Assembly (NCBI GenBank): GCA_034658975.1
Contig: JAYEGJ010000033.1
Location: forward strand, 1-14,534
Origin: SZUA-217 sp034658975
GTDB taxonomy: Bacteria > Actinomycetota > Acidimicrobiia > Spongiisociales > ZC4RG35
Length of the DNA: 14,534 nt
Reading direction: 5' to 3'
Below, one piece after another: positions 1 through 6,875 of the stretch. A program made the translations under genes and the position numbers. Every line of letters begins with the position of its first letter. Position 1 is the stretch's first letter. The notes beneath the pieces were generated by a model. That model was not told where the DNA came from. It saw nothing but the letters and a program-made list of their open reading frames with translations, and searched no databases.

Positions 1-31
1 CCACACTTCGTGGCACTCCCTGCGCTGTCTG

Positions 32-877
32 ATGTGCCGTCTATACGGATCTCTCGCCACCGAGCCGACCCGGCTCGAGTGCAGCCTCGTGGAAGCGCAG
101 AACGCTCTTCAAGTTCAAAGCGACCGCGATCGCCGCGGAGTGCGCAACGCAGACGGTTGGGGCATCGCCGAGTGGCAGACGGCGACACCTCTGATCAGCC
201 GGAATACCGACCCGGCCTTTGCCGACAGGCATTTTGTCGAGGTGGCGTCTGCGGTCTCGAGCACGGCGGTCATCGCACACGTCCGGCGGGCGACGGTGGG
301 CAACGTGACCATGGACAACACCCATCCGTTTGCCCATGGACCGTGGGCGTTCGCCCACAACGGGACCATCCCTGACTTCAGCCACGTCGCCACCCGTCTG
401 GACATCGGCTACTACGGCCCACCCTTCGGCGGGACCGACTCGGAGCTGGCCTTCCTGTGGATACTCAACAGGATGAAGGAATACGGACTGAGTCCCGACT
501 ACCCCGCCGAGGATCTCGAAGCTGTCGTCGCACTCATGGGCGACAGCGTGACCGAATTGGTGCGCATATCTCTCGAGGTCGGCGCGGTTGAGCCCCCGAA
601 ACTCAACTTCCTCATCAGCGACGGCCTGAACCTGGTCGCCACCCGGTGGGGTAACTCGTTGTACTGGACGTTCCGACGGGGCATCAATGACTGCTCCGTG
701 TGTGGGACCTCACACTGTCCTGATGCCGACGCCAGCTACAAGGCGGTCGTCGTCGCCTCCGAACCGATCACCGATGAAGACTGGACGGAGATACCCGAAG
801 GTGTGGTCTTCGGAGCAGATTCAGACATCCGAACGACGAGCCGGAGCCTCGTCGCAGCCCAGCCGGCGTCTCCGTAG
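32..877 (+). CDS. Class II glutamine amidotransferase (Ntn hydrolase, YafJ/EgtC-like)
   Basis: A 281-residue protein. It starts with Met-Cys, so Cys2 becomes the N-terminal nucleophile after Met removal, as in class II (Ntn) glutamine amidotransferases that release ammonia from glutamine. Further family signatures are NADGWG (39-44), HVRRATVG (83-90), NTHPF (96-100), FAHNG (107-111) and GGTDSE (133-138), which form the glutamine pocket. Near the C-terminus is a Cys cluster, C-x2-C-x4-C at 221-229, which could be structural or bind metal. No synthase or acceptor domain is fused, so the acceptor of the ammonia, or whether the protein is a plain gamma-glutamyl hydrolase, cannot be told. An ergothioneine EgtC role is possible, but no egt genes are in view. 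The ATG at 32 is fixed by the need for Cys at position 2. No clear ribosome site is seen in the 31 bases available. The protease gene begins 4 bp after the stop, suggesting co-transcription. Confidence 0.9.
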   Translation: MCRLYGSLATEPTRLECSLVEAQNALQVQSDRDRRGVRNADGWGIAEWQTATPLISRNTDPAFADRHFVEVASAVSSTAVIAHVRRATVGNVTMDNTHPFAHGPWAFAHNGTIPDFSHVATRLDIGYYGPPFGGTDSELAFLWILNRMKEYGLSPDYPAEDLEAVVALMGDSVTELVRISLEVGAVEPPKLNFLISDGLNLVATRWGNSLYWTFRRGINDCSVCGTSHCPDADASYKAVVVASEPITDEDWTEIPEGVVFGADSDIRTTSRSLVAAQPASP

Positions 878-881
878 ACCA

Positions 882-1940
882 ATGCCCGTTTCAGCCTTTC
901 AGTCACCCGTCACCGAGCCCGACACTCCTCAGGCTCTCCCCGGTCGCCACCGTGAGAAACGGTCCAACGCCGGGATTCTTCTCACCGCGGGAGCCTTGCT
1001 CCTCACCTTTGGCGTCTTGATCGGTCTGCTGCTGGGCTCTCCCGCGGCAAGCAACCCGGCACCGGTGACCCCGCCGGCGGCGACCTCGCTTGCACCTGCG
1101 GATATCGCCGCTGCGGCGGCGATGGTTTCTCCTGCCGTCGTTCAGCTCGAGTCAGAAGGCGGCCTCGGCTCGGGCGTGATCTACGACTCCGAAGGCTTGA
1201 TCCTCACTGCCGCCCACGTTGTCGACGGTGTGAACCAGGTCAACGTACGCCTGGCCGACGGACGGCTTCTGGAAGGCGAGGTGATCGGACGGCACGAACT
1301 CACCGACATTGCGGTGATCGGCATTCCCGGAGTTGGCCTGCCCGTCGCCTCACTCGGCTACGGCACAACCGCCCACGTGGGTGAGACCGCCATCGCCCTC
1401 GGCAGCCCGTTTGGTCTCAACCAAACGGTCACCGCCGGGATCGTCAGCGCCACCGGCCGAGCGATCAACGGGATTCCAATGGTGCAGACAGATGCCGCCA
1501 TCAATCCGGGAAACTCCGGCGGTCCTCTCATCAACGGTGCGGGCAAGGTCATCGGAATCAACGACGTCATCTTCACCCAGGGTGGAGGCAACGACGGGAT
1601 CGGCTTCGCCGTCTCAATCGATGTTGCCATCGTCGTTGCCGACCAACTCGTGGCCGGGGGCGACGTACAACTCGCTGCGCTCGGTGTGGCCACCATCCCC
1701 GATGTCTCGGGCCAGGGTGGAGCAATTGTGAGAGAGGTTGTCCGCGGCTCCGCTGCTGACCTGGCCGACCTCCAGGTGGGAGACCGCATCGTCGCCGTCG
1801 ACGGCCAAAGCGTGTTCGACCCGGCTCAGCTGTTCACCGCGGTTGTGAGCCAACGGCCCGGGGCGGATGCTTCGATCGATTTCACCAGGGATGGTCGTCT
1901 GATGACTGCCAATGTGACCCTTCAAGGGATCAGCCCCTGA
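882..1940 (+). CDS. Membrane-anchored HtrA/DegP-like S1C serine protease with PDZ domain
   Basis: A 352-residue trypsin-like serine protease. The order is: short cytoplasmic N-terminus, one membrane helix (about 29-52), a Pro/Ala-rich linker, the protease domain (about 70-260) and a C-terminal PDZ domain (about 270-350). The catalytic triad is visible: His112 in LTAAHVV, Asp142 in TDIAVIG and Ser212 in NPGNSGGPL. The PDZ region carries the usual GDRIVAVDGQSV loop. Family knowledge: such proteins sit outside the membrane and degrade or sense misfolded envelope proteins. The reading frame is open from 687, but the upstream part overlaps the amidotransferase gene. The ATG at 882, just 4 bp past that gene's stop, gives the expected N-terminus of Lys/Arg-rich residues followed by the membrane helix. 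A separate ribosome site is weak, so translational coupling to the upstream gene is likely. Confidence 0.93.
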   Translation: MPVSAFQSPVTEPDTPQALPGRHREKRSNAGILLTAGALLLTFGVLIGLLLGSPAASNPAPVTPPAATSLAPADIAAAAAMVSPAVVQLESEGGLGSGVIYDSEGLILTAAHVVDGVNQVNVRLADGRLLEGEVIGRHELTDIAVIGIPGVGLPVASLGYGTTAHVGETAIALGSPFGLNQTVTAGIVSATGRAINGIPMVQTDAAINPGNSGGPLINGAGKVIGINDVIFTQGGGNDGIGFAVSIDVAIVVADQLVAGGDVQLAALGVATIPDVSGQGGAIVREVVRGSAADLADLQVGDRIVAVDGQSVFDPAQLFTAVVSQRPGADASIDFTRDGRLMTANVTLQGISP

Positions 1941-1950
1941 CTGAGGGGCT
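1932..1950 (+). terminator. Hairpin at the protease stop codon
   Basis: AGCCCCT (1932-1938) and AGGGGCT (1944-1950) form a perfect 7-bp stem with a 5-base loop that contains the end of the TGA stop. It is followed by TTGGTTCC, a poor T-tract, so it is a plausible but weak intrinsic terminator for the amidotransferase-protease unit. Confidence 0.5.
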
Positions 1951-1956
1951 TGGTTC

Positions 1957-2017
1957 CTAGTGGTCTGTCCTACAAAGGACCGTGGTGTCTGAACCCGTTT
2001 GCGTAACAGACCATTAG
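1957..2017. mobile_element. 61-bp palindrome-ended mini-element (CTAGTGGTCTGT family)
   Basis: CTAGTGGTCTGT (1957-1968) is matched by its reverse complement with one mismatch, ACAGACCATTAG (2006-2017), enclosing 37 bases. The ends carry CTAG and TTAG, so a TA or YTAR target duplication is possible. It has no coding capacity. The same 12-mer appears twice more in the window (7565-7576 minus, 8993-9004 plus), which argues for a mobile-element end, not a local hairpin. The right end abuts and shares TTAG with the 166-bp element that follows. TA/CTAG target choice is known for IS630/Tc1-like and some IS5-like elements; assignment to either is inference. Confidence 0.55.
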
Positions 2018-2180
2018 GAGCCCGCTGAATAATGCATGTCACTCATCTCGAACGACCAGCCATCACCACTCGCGGTGTCCTCGGCTTCACCATTCCGCAC
2101 CAGGAGTGGCGAAACCTCGTCCTTGCGACTGGCGCGTCTGGCCGCCGATCTGAGCAACGGCATTAATCAGCAGACTCCTA
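2015..2180. mobile_element. 166-bp MITE-like element, copy 1
   Basis: This element is identical to 10634-10799 at 165 of 166 positions (only 2038 G versus 10657 A differs) and in the same orientation. Its ends are imperfect inverted repeats: the left reads GGAGCCCGCTGAATAATGC and the reverse complement of the right reads GGAGTCTGCTGATTAATGC, three to four mismatches in 19. TAG or CTAG-like bases lie on both sides. No transposase is encoded. It holds a 44-codon frame on plus (2032-2166) and a 49-codon frame on minus that runs out through the left end. Neither resembles a protein I know, and neither has a ribosome site. The right end TAG is at the same time the stop codon of the phospholipase gene on the minus strand. 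Confidence 0.8.
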
Positions 2181-3062
2181 GGACGTCAGGTGCTCGTCGA
2201 TGACTTCTGGAAAGGGCAGTTGATTGCGGGCGGCGTTGTAGCCGAAATCGAACATCTCCAAGGCCTTGGTCCTGTCGACGTCGAAGTCCATCGAGTCGTG
2301 ATCGATCTCGATTTCGACGACCCGCTCGAGGGGACCACAGGCAAACGGCAGGTCCTCCCGTGCGGTGATCCCCGCCCCGATGACCGCCGTCGCCAGCGAG
2401 ACCGGCCCCTTGATCTCGTAGTGAGTATGTGATTCGACGGGAGGTCGAAGCCGGAATCCAACCGATGACCGGTCCCTGGGGACCAGTTGAACGGGGAATC
2501 GGGCCGCCATTGCGCCGTCGGCCATCATCATCTCCTCTCCCGTGACTCGATCGACGAGGCGGACGGGAGAGAACATGAAGGGCACCGAGGACGACATCCG
2601 GACGGCCCGGGCGACCGAGAACGCCGAAGGATCATGTCCGATCCTCGGCAGATCGTCGGGAAACACGATCCCGCGTCCGTGACTCAGATCCGTAGCGACG
2701 ACCTTCAGGGCGCCGACGGGCAGATCGCTGAAGGTTCGAATGCCCTTTGATCGCAGTAGCGACCGAACGACGGATCCGAGACGTGATCCGCTGTGGAATC
2801 CGAGCCGGGTGATCATGGAAAGGTTCTTTCGGAAGGAGCTGCGACTGGTCAACAGACGTGGCCACTCGGTGTCGGCAACAACCCGACGGAGTTCATCCGA
2901 ACTGAAACCGGCAGCCACAAGTGAAGCCACCATTGCACCGGCGGATGTGCCCACAACCTGGCCAAACTCGTATCCCGAGTCGAGGGCGGCGGCGGCAGCC
3001 CCGGTGAGGGCGATGCCTTTGATGCCACCGCCTTCGAAGACGCCAGTTACGCGAGTGTCCAT
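2178..3062 (-). CDS. Patatin-like phospholipase / acyl hydrolase
   Basis: A 294-residue patatin-family lipid acyl hydrolase. It opens with the oxyanion loop EGGGIKG (10-16), then the nucleophile elbow GTSAG (38-42, Ser40), and the second dyad residue is Asp182 in ADGAMA. These are the Ser-Asp dyad motifs of patatins and RssA-like bacterial proteins, which cleave acyl chains from phospholipids. There is no signal peptide, so it should act in the cytoplasm or at the inner membrane face. The frame is open to 3299, but the family N-terminus (charged residues then VFEGGG) fits the ATG at 3062, preceded by GGACAAGGC as a modest ribosome site. The upstream extension is Arg/Pro/Ser-rich and looks non-coding. 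The TAG stop coincides with the end of the 166-bp element. If the target was CTAG, the native stop lay in the target and the protein is intact. The lipid substrate is unknown. Confidence 0.9.
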   Translation of the reverse strand: MDTRVTGVFEGGGIKGIALTGAAAAALDSGYEFGQVVGTSAGAMVASLVAAGFSSDELRRVVADTEWPRLLTSRSSFRKNLSMITRLGFHSGSRLGSVVRSLLRSKGIRTFSDLPVGALKVVATDLSHGRGIVFPDDLPRIGHDPSAFSVARAVRMSSSVPFMFSPVRLVDRVTGEEMMMADGAMAARFPVQLVPRDRSSVGFRLRPPVESHTHYEIKGPVSLATAVIGAGITAREDLPFACGPLERVVEIEIDHDSMDFDVDRTKALEMFDFGYNAARNQLPFPEVIDEHLTS

Positions 3063-3310
3063 GCCTTGTCCAACGCCGCCTGGCGGGACCCTATTTTGAC
3101 TCTGTCGGGTGTCCGTCGATGGCCTTGACGTGGGGATTCGATCTCTCGTGCACCGCGTCAGTCCTGGGCCGGCGGATGGCACTGGCCACGCCCGGGAGCC
3201 AGGCGAAGAGGGACGCTGGGCTCTCAAGCGGCCCGACTGATTCCAAGGACAGGACTTCTTCGCGTACCTTGGAGTAGGAAAAACGGAATGATCGACCACA
3301 AGGAGAGTCC

Positions 3311-3544
3311 ATGAGCGATGAGAAAAAGGGTTGGATCACCGAGGCCGAAGAGGCATTCCAGAAGACCGGTGATTCGCTCGCCGCGGCTTGGGAGGCGACC
3401 CGGGACACCCGAATGAGCGCCCTCGAGACGGCCAAGGAAGCGGCCAGGCAACTTGGGGAGGCCATAGACAAAGGGGTCAGTGCGGCCAAGGAGAACTGGG
3501 CAACGGAACAGCCCACCGGCGAGGCGACGACCGAAGAGGAGTAG
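3311..3544 (+). CDS. Small charged, helical protein of unknown function
   Basis: A 77-residue protein preceded by a strong ribosome site, AAGGAG, spaced correctly before the ATG at 3311. It is rich in Ala, Glu and Lys with heptad-like spacing (residues about 8-65) and few helix breakers until the Thr/Glu-rich tail, so a mostly alpha-helical or coiled-coil protein is expected. It has no Cys, no membrane segment and no signal peptide. It faces away from the phospholipase gene, with about 250 bases between the two starts that must hold both promoters. The amphipathic Ala/Lys/Glu pattern recalls small stress-induced or YtxH/CsbD-like helical proteins, but I cannot assign it to a family. The frame and ribosome site make it a real gene; function is open. 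Confidence 0.75.
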   Translation: MSDEKKGWITEAEEAFQKTGDSLAAAWEATRDTRMSALETAKEAARQLGEAIDKGVSAAKENWATEQPTGEATTEEE

Positions 3545-3586
3545 GCGACCTACTCACCCGTTTCGACATCTGGGCCTCTTCCGCAG

Positions 3587-3608
3587 CTTCATCGAAGCTT
3601 CACAAAAG
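3587..3608 (+). promoter_or_regulatory. PHO-box-like 11-bp direct repeat
   Basis: Two adjoining 11-mers, CTTCATCGAAG (3587-3597) and CTTCACAAAAG (3598-3608), match at 8 of 11 positions. A third, CTTCATCTGAG, lies at 3621-3631, one base off the 11-bp phase. Tandem 11-bp units with a TTCAYC core are the known site type of OmpR/PhoB-family regulators (Streptomyces PhoP units are GTTCACC-like). It lies 65-86 bases before the secreted Gln-rich protein gene and upstream of an OmpR-type regulator gene. Control by that regulator is inference. Confidence 0.4.
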
Positions 3609-3672
3609 CGAACCTCGCTCCTTCATCTGAGCGCGCTTCGATGACGGAAGTCTTCGATTGAAAGGAACGGCA

Positions 3673-4155
3673 ATGCGCGAAAGGTCCCTCTTGATAGTGG
3701 GTGCGGTAATCGGAGCGCTCACGATCCCCGCGGGGCTGGCCCTCGCCGCAATCAATACCGACGATGCGAGTGACACCGCCCCAGCAACGGAGGTCGTGGC
3801 CGAAGCGGTGCAGGACCAGGATCAGACCCAACTCCAAGATCCCGGCCAATGCGCCGACTGTCCCCGGTCCGAGCTTGACGGGGAGCCACTCTATGAACAG
3901 ACACGCACACAGACGCGAGCACAGTTGCACGATCCCGGGACCTACGAAGGTGAGCCGGTCCAACGCCAACAGCAATTGCGGACTCATACCCAGGTTCAAA
4001 CCAATGCCGATGCGCAAGGCCCGGCCCAATACGGGATGAACAAGAGCGAAGGTCAATACCGCAGCACCAACGAACACGGGCCACAGAGTGGTTCCGGATA
4101 CGGGGGTGGACCTGCGTCCAACGCCGGTGACTGCACCGGTCCTTCCTCTCCTTGA
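3673..4155 (+). CDS. Secreted Gln-rich protein of unknown function
   Basis: A 160-residue protein with a clear Sec signal peptide: MRER, a hydrophobic stretch (residues 5-25) and a likely cleavage after LALA (about residue 25). The mature part is low in hydrophobics and rich in Gln, Thr, Asp and Gly, with QDQDQTQLQ-like and QTRTQTR-like runs and a Gly-rich end (about 137-150). It holds three cysteines: a CADC pair near residue 60 and one near the C-terminus. It should be extracytoplasmic and probably disordered. An in-frame TTG at 3658 exists, but AAAGGA at 3661-3666 is placed for the ATG at 3673, which also gives the compact signal peptide. It lies directly before the two-component genes on the same strand, separated from them by a strong hairpin, and after a PHO-box-like repeat. 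No domain is recognised. A link to the sensor kinase is possible but unproven. Confidence 0.75.
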   Translation: MRERSLLIVGAVIGALTIPAGLALAAINTDDASDTAPATEVVAEAVQDQDQTQLQDPGQCADCPRSELDGEPLYEQTRTQTRAQLHDPGTYEGEPVQRQQQLRTHTQVQTNADAQGPAQYGMNKSEGQYRSTNEHGPQSGSGYGGGPASNAGDCTGPSSP

Positions 4156-4181
4156 CCTAGCCGGTTCATCCCGTATCGCCT

Positions 4182-4211
4182 GGATGGGGCACCATGATTG
4201 GTGCCCCATCC
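4182..4211 (+). terminator. Long perfect hairpin before the response regulator
   Basis: GGATGGGGCACC (4182-4193) pairs perfectly with GGTGCCCCATCC (4200-4211) around a 6-base loop. There is no T-run after it, so it is either a terminator of the Gln-rich protein transcript, as GC-rich actinobacterial terminators often lack a T-tract, or an mRNA structure between the genes. Confidence 0.55.
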
Positions 4212-4231
4212 GGCCATCTCCAGGAAACTCC

Positions 4232-4237
4232 TAGCAT
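4232..4237 (+). promoter_or_regulatory. Candidate -10 hexamer for a leaderless response regulator mRNA
   Basis: TAGCAT (TANNNT type) ends 7 bases before the ATG at 4245, so a transcript starting 7-8 bases downstream would begin at or next to the start codon. No Shine-Dalgarno site is seen before 4245. Leaderless mRNAs are common in actinobacteria. No good -35 box is present, so this is tentative. Confidence 0.35.
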
Positions 4238-4244
4238 CGGCAAG

Positions 4245-4943
4245 ATGACGACCCCGGAACGAATACTCATCGTCGACGATGAGGACAATCTCCGCGAACT
4301 CGTCCGCTCCTACCTCAAGGCAGAGGGCTATGAAGTGTCGGAGGCCTCTGACGGGCGCTCGGCAGTGGAGGCCGTCAGGAGCCACCGGCCCGACCTGGTG
4401 ATTCTCGACGTGCGGATGCCAGGCCTGGACGGCTTCGAGGCTCTCCAGGAGATCCGTACCTTCTCAGACGTACACGTGATCATGCTCACTGCCAGGGCGG
4501 ACGAGGCCGATAAGCTCATCGGGCTCACCGTCGGGGCAGACGATTACATTACGAAGCCGTTCAGCCCCCGCGAGTTGGTCGCTCGGGTGAAGGCCGTTCT
4601 GCGTCGAATCCGTGAAGGGAAAAGAGAAACCGATTCCAGCCTCGAGTTCGCCGGCTTGGTCATCGACCCCGAACGGCGCCAACTGACCGTCGAAGGCACT
4701 CGGACGGAACTGACTGCCTTGGAGTTCGACCTTCTGGTCGAAATGGCGTCGCAACCCGGGAGAGTCTTCTCCCGCCGCCAGCTTCTGGAGTCGGTGTGGG
4801 GTTGGGACTACTTCGGCGACGAACGCGTGGTCGACGTCCATATTCGCAACCTGCGCCGGGCACTCGGTGATGATGCATCCAACCCGGCTTACATCGGCAC
4901 GGTGCGCGGAGTGGGCTACCGGTTCCTACCGGAGCCTGCATGA
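4245..4943 (+). CDS. OmpR/PhoB-family response regulator
   Basis: A 232-residue two-component response regulator. The receiver domain (5-120) has the acidic pair Asp11/Asp12, the phospho-acceptor Asp55 in ILDVRMPG, Thr82 and Lys104 in YITKPF. The C-terminal winged helix (about 135-230) has the OmpR/PhoB signature, with VVDVHIRNLRRALG recognition-helix region and the GTVRGVGYRF wing. It therefore binds DNA as a phosphorylation-dependent dimer, usually on direct repeats. The frame also has an ATG at 4194, but that lies in the loop of a hairpin and adds 17 residues not expected in the family. The 4245 ATG gives the normal start two to four residues before RILIVDDE. The stop overlaps the kinase start by four bases (ATGA), so the two are co-translated partners. 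The stimulus cannot be read from the sequence. Confidence 0.95.
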   Translation: MTTPERILIVDDEDNLRELVRSYLKAEGYEVSEASDGRSAVEAVRSHRPDLVILDVRMPGLDGFEALQEIRTFSDVHVIMLTARADEADKLIGLTVGADDYITKPFSPRELVARVKAVLRRIREGKRETDSSLEFAGLVIDPERRQLTVEGTRTELTALEFDLLVEMASQPGRVFSRRQLLESVWGWDYFGDERVVDVHIRNLRRALGDDASNPAYIGTVRGVGYRFLPEPA

Positions 4944-6058
4944 GACGGCGCCCAACCTTGCGAGGCCGGCTGATCACCTCCTACATGGCTGTGGTCGCGG
5001 CCGTGGTCGCCGCAGCCTTCATCACAGTGCGCTGGTTGACACCCACTCTCGCCCAGCGTCGGTTTCAATTCCAGGGTCCAGGTGGGGGTGGCCGCGGACC
5101 GGGGGGACCCGGCGACAGCAGCAGCGAGGTGGCGACCCAGGTTCAGCGCGCCTATGACGAGGCCCTCACGATTGCACTGATCGTCGCCGCCGTTATCGGC
5201 ATATTGCTGGCCTTGGGTCTTGCCTATTGGGTCAGCAGACAGATCCTGGGTCGGTTGCGCGACATCCAGAACGCAACCCATCGGATGGCTGCCGGGGATT
5301 ACGACGAACACCTTCCGGAACCGGCCGAGGCGGAACTCGCCGACCTGACCAAGTCGATCAACTCCCTTGGTGCAGAGCTGGCTGCCACCGAGGAGGCAAG
5401 AGCACGGCTGGTGTCCGATCTGGCTCATGAGCTGCGGAACCCCTTGGCCACGATCGAGGGTTACATGGAGGGGCTGATCGACGGTGTAATGCCGGCCGAC
5501 GCCGCCACCTATTCCACGGTCGCCGACGAGGCCCACCGCATGAAGCGGCTGACAGAGGATCTTTCGCTGCTGTCCCGAGCCCAGGAAGGGGCGCTCCAAC
5601 TCGACCTCGAGGAGCTAGACATCGGAGACGTAGCCCGCACCGTGGTCGACCGATTTGGCCCCCACTTCCAGGCCAGTCAGGTAGAACTCGCATTGCACCT
5701 CCACGACTCCCTCCCCGTGCAAGGAGATGCCGGCCGCCTCAATCAGATCATCACCAACGTCATAGGCAATGCCCTCACACACACTCCGGAGGGTGGCTCG
5801 GTGACGGTCGAGGGTCGAAGGGATGAGATGAAATGCCGCCTCGATATCACCGACACCGGCGGCGGTATCTCATCTGAGAATTTGGAGCGAGTATTCGACC
5901 GCTTCGCCCGCCTCGACGCCGACAGTGGAGGCACCGGGATTGGGCTCCACGTCTCTCGGATGCTGGCCAGGGCTCATCACGGCGAACTAACGGCACACAG
6001 CGAAGGGCTTGGATTCGGGTCCACGTTCAGCCTGGTCATTCCTGCGCTAGACCGCTGA
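4940..6058 (+). CDS. Sensor histidine kinase with HAMP domain
   Basis: A 372-residue membrane histidine kinase. Membrane helices lie at about 10-31 and 77-98. The loop between them is only about 45 residues and is Gly/Pro/Gln-rich, so the extracytoplasmic sensor part is very small. Then come HAMP (about 99-152), the dimerisation box with phospho-acceptor His163 in DLAHELRNPL, and the catalytic domain with the N box (QIITNVIGNALTHTP, about 269-283), G1 (DTGGGI, 305-310), an F box (FDRFAR, 319-324) and G2 (GGTGIGL, 330-336). All motifs needed for autophosphorylation are present. It overlaps the regulator gene by ATGA and should phosphorylate it. With such a short outer loop it may sense within the membrane or need a partner protein; the secreted Gln-rich protein encoded upstream is a possible but unproven partner. 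Confidence 0.95.
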   Translation: MRRRPTLRGRLITSYMAVVAAVVAAAFITVRWLTPTLAQRRFQFQGPGGGGRGPGGPGDSSSEVATQVQRAYDEALTIALIVAAVIGILLALGLAYWVSRQILGRLRDIQNATHRMAAGDYDEHLPEPAEAELADLTKSINSLGAELAATEEARARLVSDLAHELRNPLATIEGYMEGLIDGVMPADAATYSTVADEAHRMKRLTEDLSLLSRAQEGALQLDLEELDIGDVARTVVDRFGPHFQASQVELALHLHDSLPVQGDAGRLNQIITNVIGNALTHTPEGGSVTVEGRRDEMKCRLDITDTGGGISSENLERVFDRFARLDADSGGTGIGLHVSRMLARAHHGELTAHSEGLGFGSTFSLVIPALDR

Positions 6059-6066
6059 TCGACCCG

Positions 6067-6099
6067 GGGCCGCCTCCCGACATCGGGCAGAACCGGCCC
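6067..6099. terminator. Nested palindrome between convergent genes
   Basis: GGGCCG (6067-6072) pairs with CGGCCC (6094-6099), and inside it CCCGA (6076-6080) pairs with TCGGG (6083-6087). It fills the 41-base gap between the kinase stop and the MgtC-like stop, so a two-way terminator is plausible, although no T-run follows on either strand. Confidence 0.4.
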
Positions 6100-6771
6100 T
6101 CAGGAATCGCTCTCGTCAGGGTCCATTTCGACGGCTTCAATCACCGACTCGAAGGCTGACAGCGCCGACGCGACGGTGGGGATCCTGTCGGCGCGCAATT
6201 TGAAACTGACCAGGAAGTCCTCACCGTCGGTTCGATCCACACCAACCTGCCGGGCCTCCTCGTCGAGAGTGCACGCCATGGTCACTACCTCGGACAGCTC
6301 AGCAAGGCCGGACAACCGGACCCCGAACGGCCGCGTGACCCCTTGGGAACGCCGGTTGCGCAGTATGTTCTCGATCAGGCCCAGGCCGTAGAGAATCCCA
6401 AGCGCTATCAAGGTTGCAGCCGTCGCCCCTCCCAAGAGGCCCGCCCCCGCCGTCATGCCGATGGCGGCAACCGCCCATAGCCCGGCGGCGGTCGTCAGCC
6501 CCCTCACGGTCATCCCTTCGCGGAAGATGGCACCCGCACCGAGAAAGCCAATTCCTGTGACAACCTGCGCAGCCACGCGTGATGGATCGTCACTTTCGAA
6601 CGCATAGGCGCCGACGAGCGTGAAGAGGGCAGCGCCCAACCCCACCAGCATGTGCGTTCGCAGGCCCGCGGCTTTCTGCCGGGCTTCCCGTTCGAAGCCG
6701 ACCAGGCCGCTCAGCAGGGCTGCGACGATCAAGCGCAGAGACCAGTCGAGAACAGACAACTCAGCGGGCAT
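6100..6771 (-). CDS. MgtC/SapB family membrane protein
   Basis: A 223-residue protein of the MgtC/SapB family. The N-terminal two thirds carry about four to five hydrophobic helices (about 9-26, 40-60, 68-84, 92-116, 118-135), with the family hallmark GFEREARQKAAGLRTHMLV (25-43) and the conserved GIGFLGAGAI motif (72-81). The C-terminal part (about 150-220) is soluble and alpha/beta, similar to the ACT-like tail seen in the longer members. Family knowledge: MgtC proteins matter in low magnesium and acid conditions and can inhibit the F1Fo ATPase; others are general membrane proteins with unknown roles. No Mg-responsive leader is apparent. The ATG at 6771 has only a weak ribosome site (GAGTGG). 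The gene converges on the kinase gene and lies downstream of the ArsR remnant on the same strand. Confidence 0.9.
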   Translation of the reverse strand: MPAELSVLDWSLRLIVAALLSGLVGFEREARQKAAGLRTHMLVGLGAALFTLVGAYAFESDDPSRVAAQVVTGIGFLGAGAIFREGMTVRGLTTAAGLWAVAAIGMTAGAGLLGGATAATLIALGILYGLGLIENILRNRRSQGVTRPFGVRLSGLAELSEVVTMACTLDEEARQVGVDRTDGEDFLVSFKLRADRIPTVASALSAFESVIEAVEMDPDESDS

Positions 6772-6875
6772 GAGCCACTCGGTCGCTCGGGATGGGGTGT
6801 GGGCCAGTCATTCTCCTCATCTAACCCCGCTGGCCCACCAGATGTGCCCGCGTTGTCGCTGGTGGAGCAGATGTC

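Noticed and set aside
687..881. Longer N-terminus for the S1C protease
   Set aside because: This part overlaps the amidotransferase gene in another frame and reads as Pro/Arg/Ser-rich shadow; the ATG at 882 gives the normal architecture.
2032..2166. Small protein encoded in the 166-bp element
   Set aside because: There is no ribosome site, the product is unrecognised, and the near-identity of the copies is explained by recent spread, so coding selection cannot be judged.
3063..3299. N-terminal extension of the patatin-like protein
   Set aside because: The family fold starts at VFEGGG; the upstream sequence is low-complexity shadow and must hold promoters.
4194..4244. Upstream start for the response regulator
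   Set aside because: The ATG sits in a hairpin loop and adds 17 residues that the family does not have.
4916..5599. Long minus-strand open frame opposite the kinase gene
   Set aside because: It is fully antisense to a convincing kinase; Gly/Gln/Arg-rich composition and lack of motifs mark it as a GC-driven shadow.
6800..6837. TGGGCCAG/CTGGCCCA inverted repeat as an MgtC regulatory site
   Set aside because: The arms are 8 bp with a 22-base gap, and no promoter could be placed relative to it; too weak to claim.
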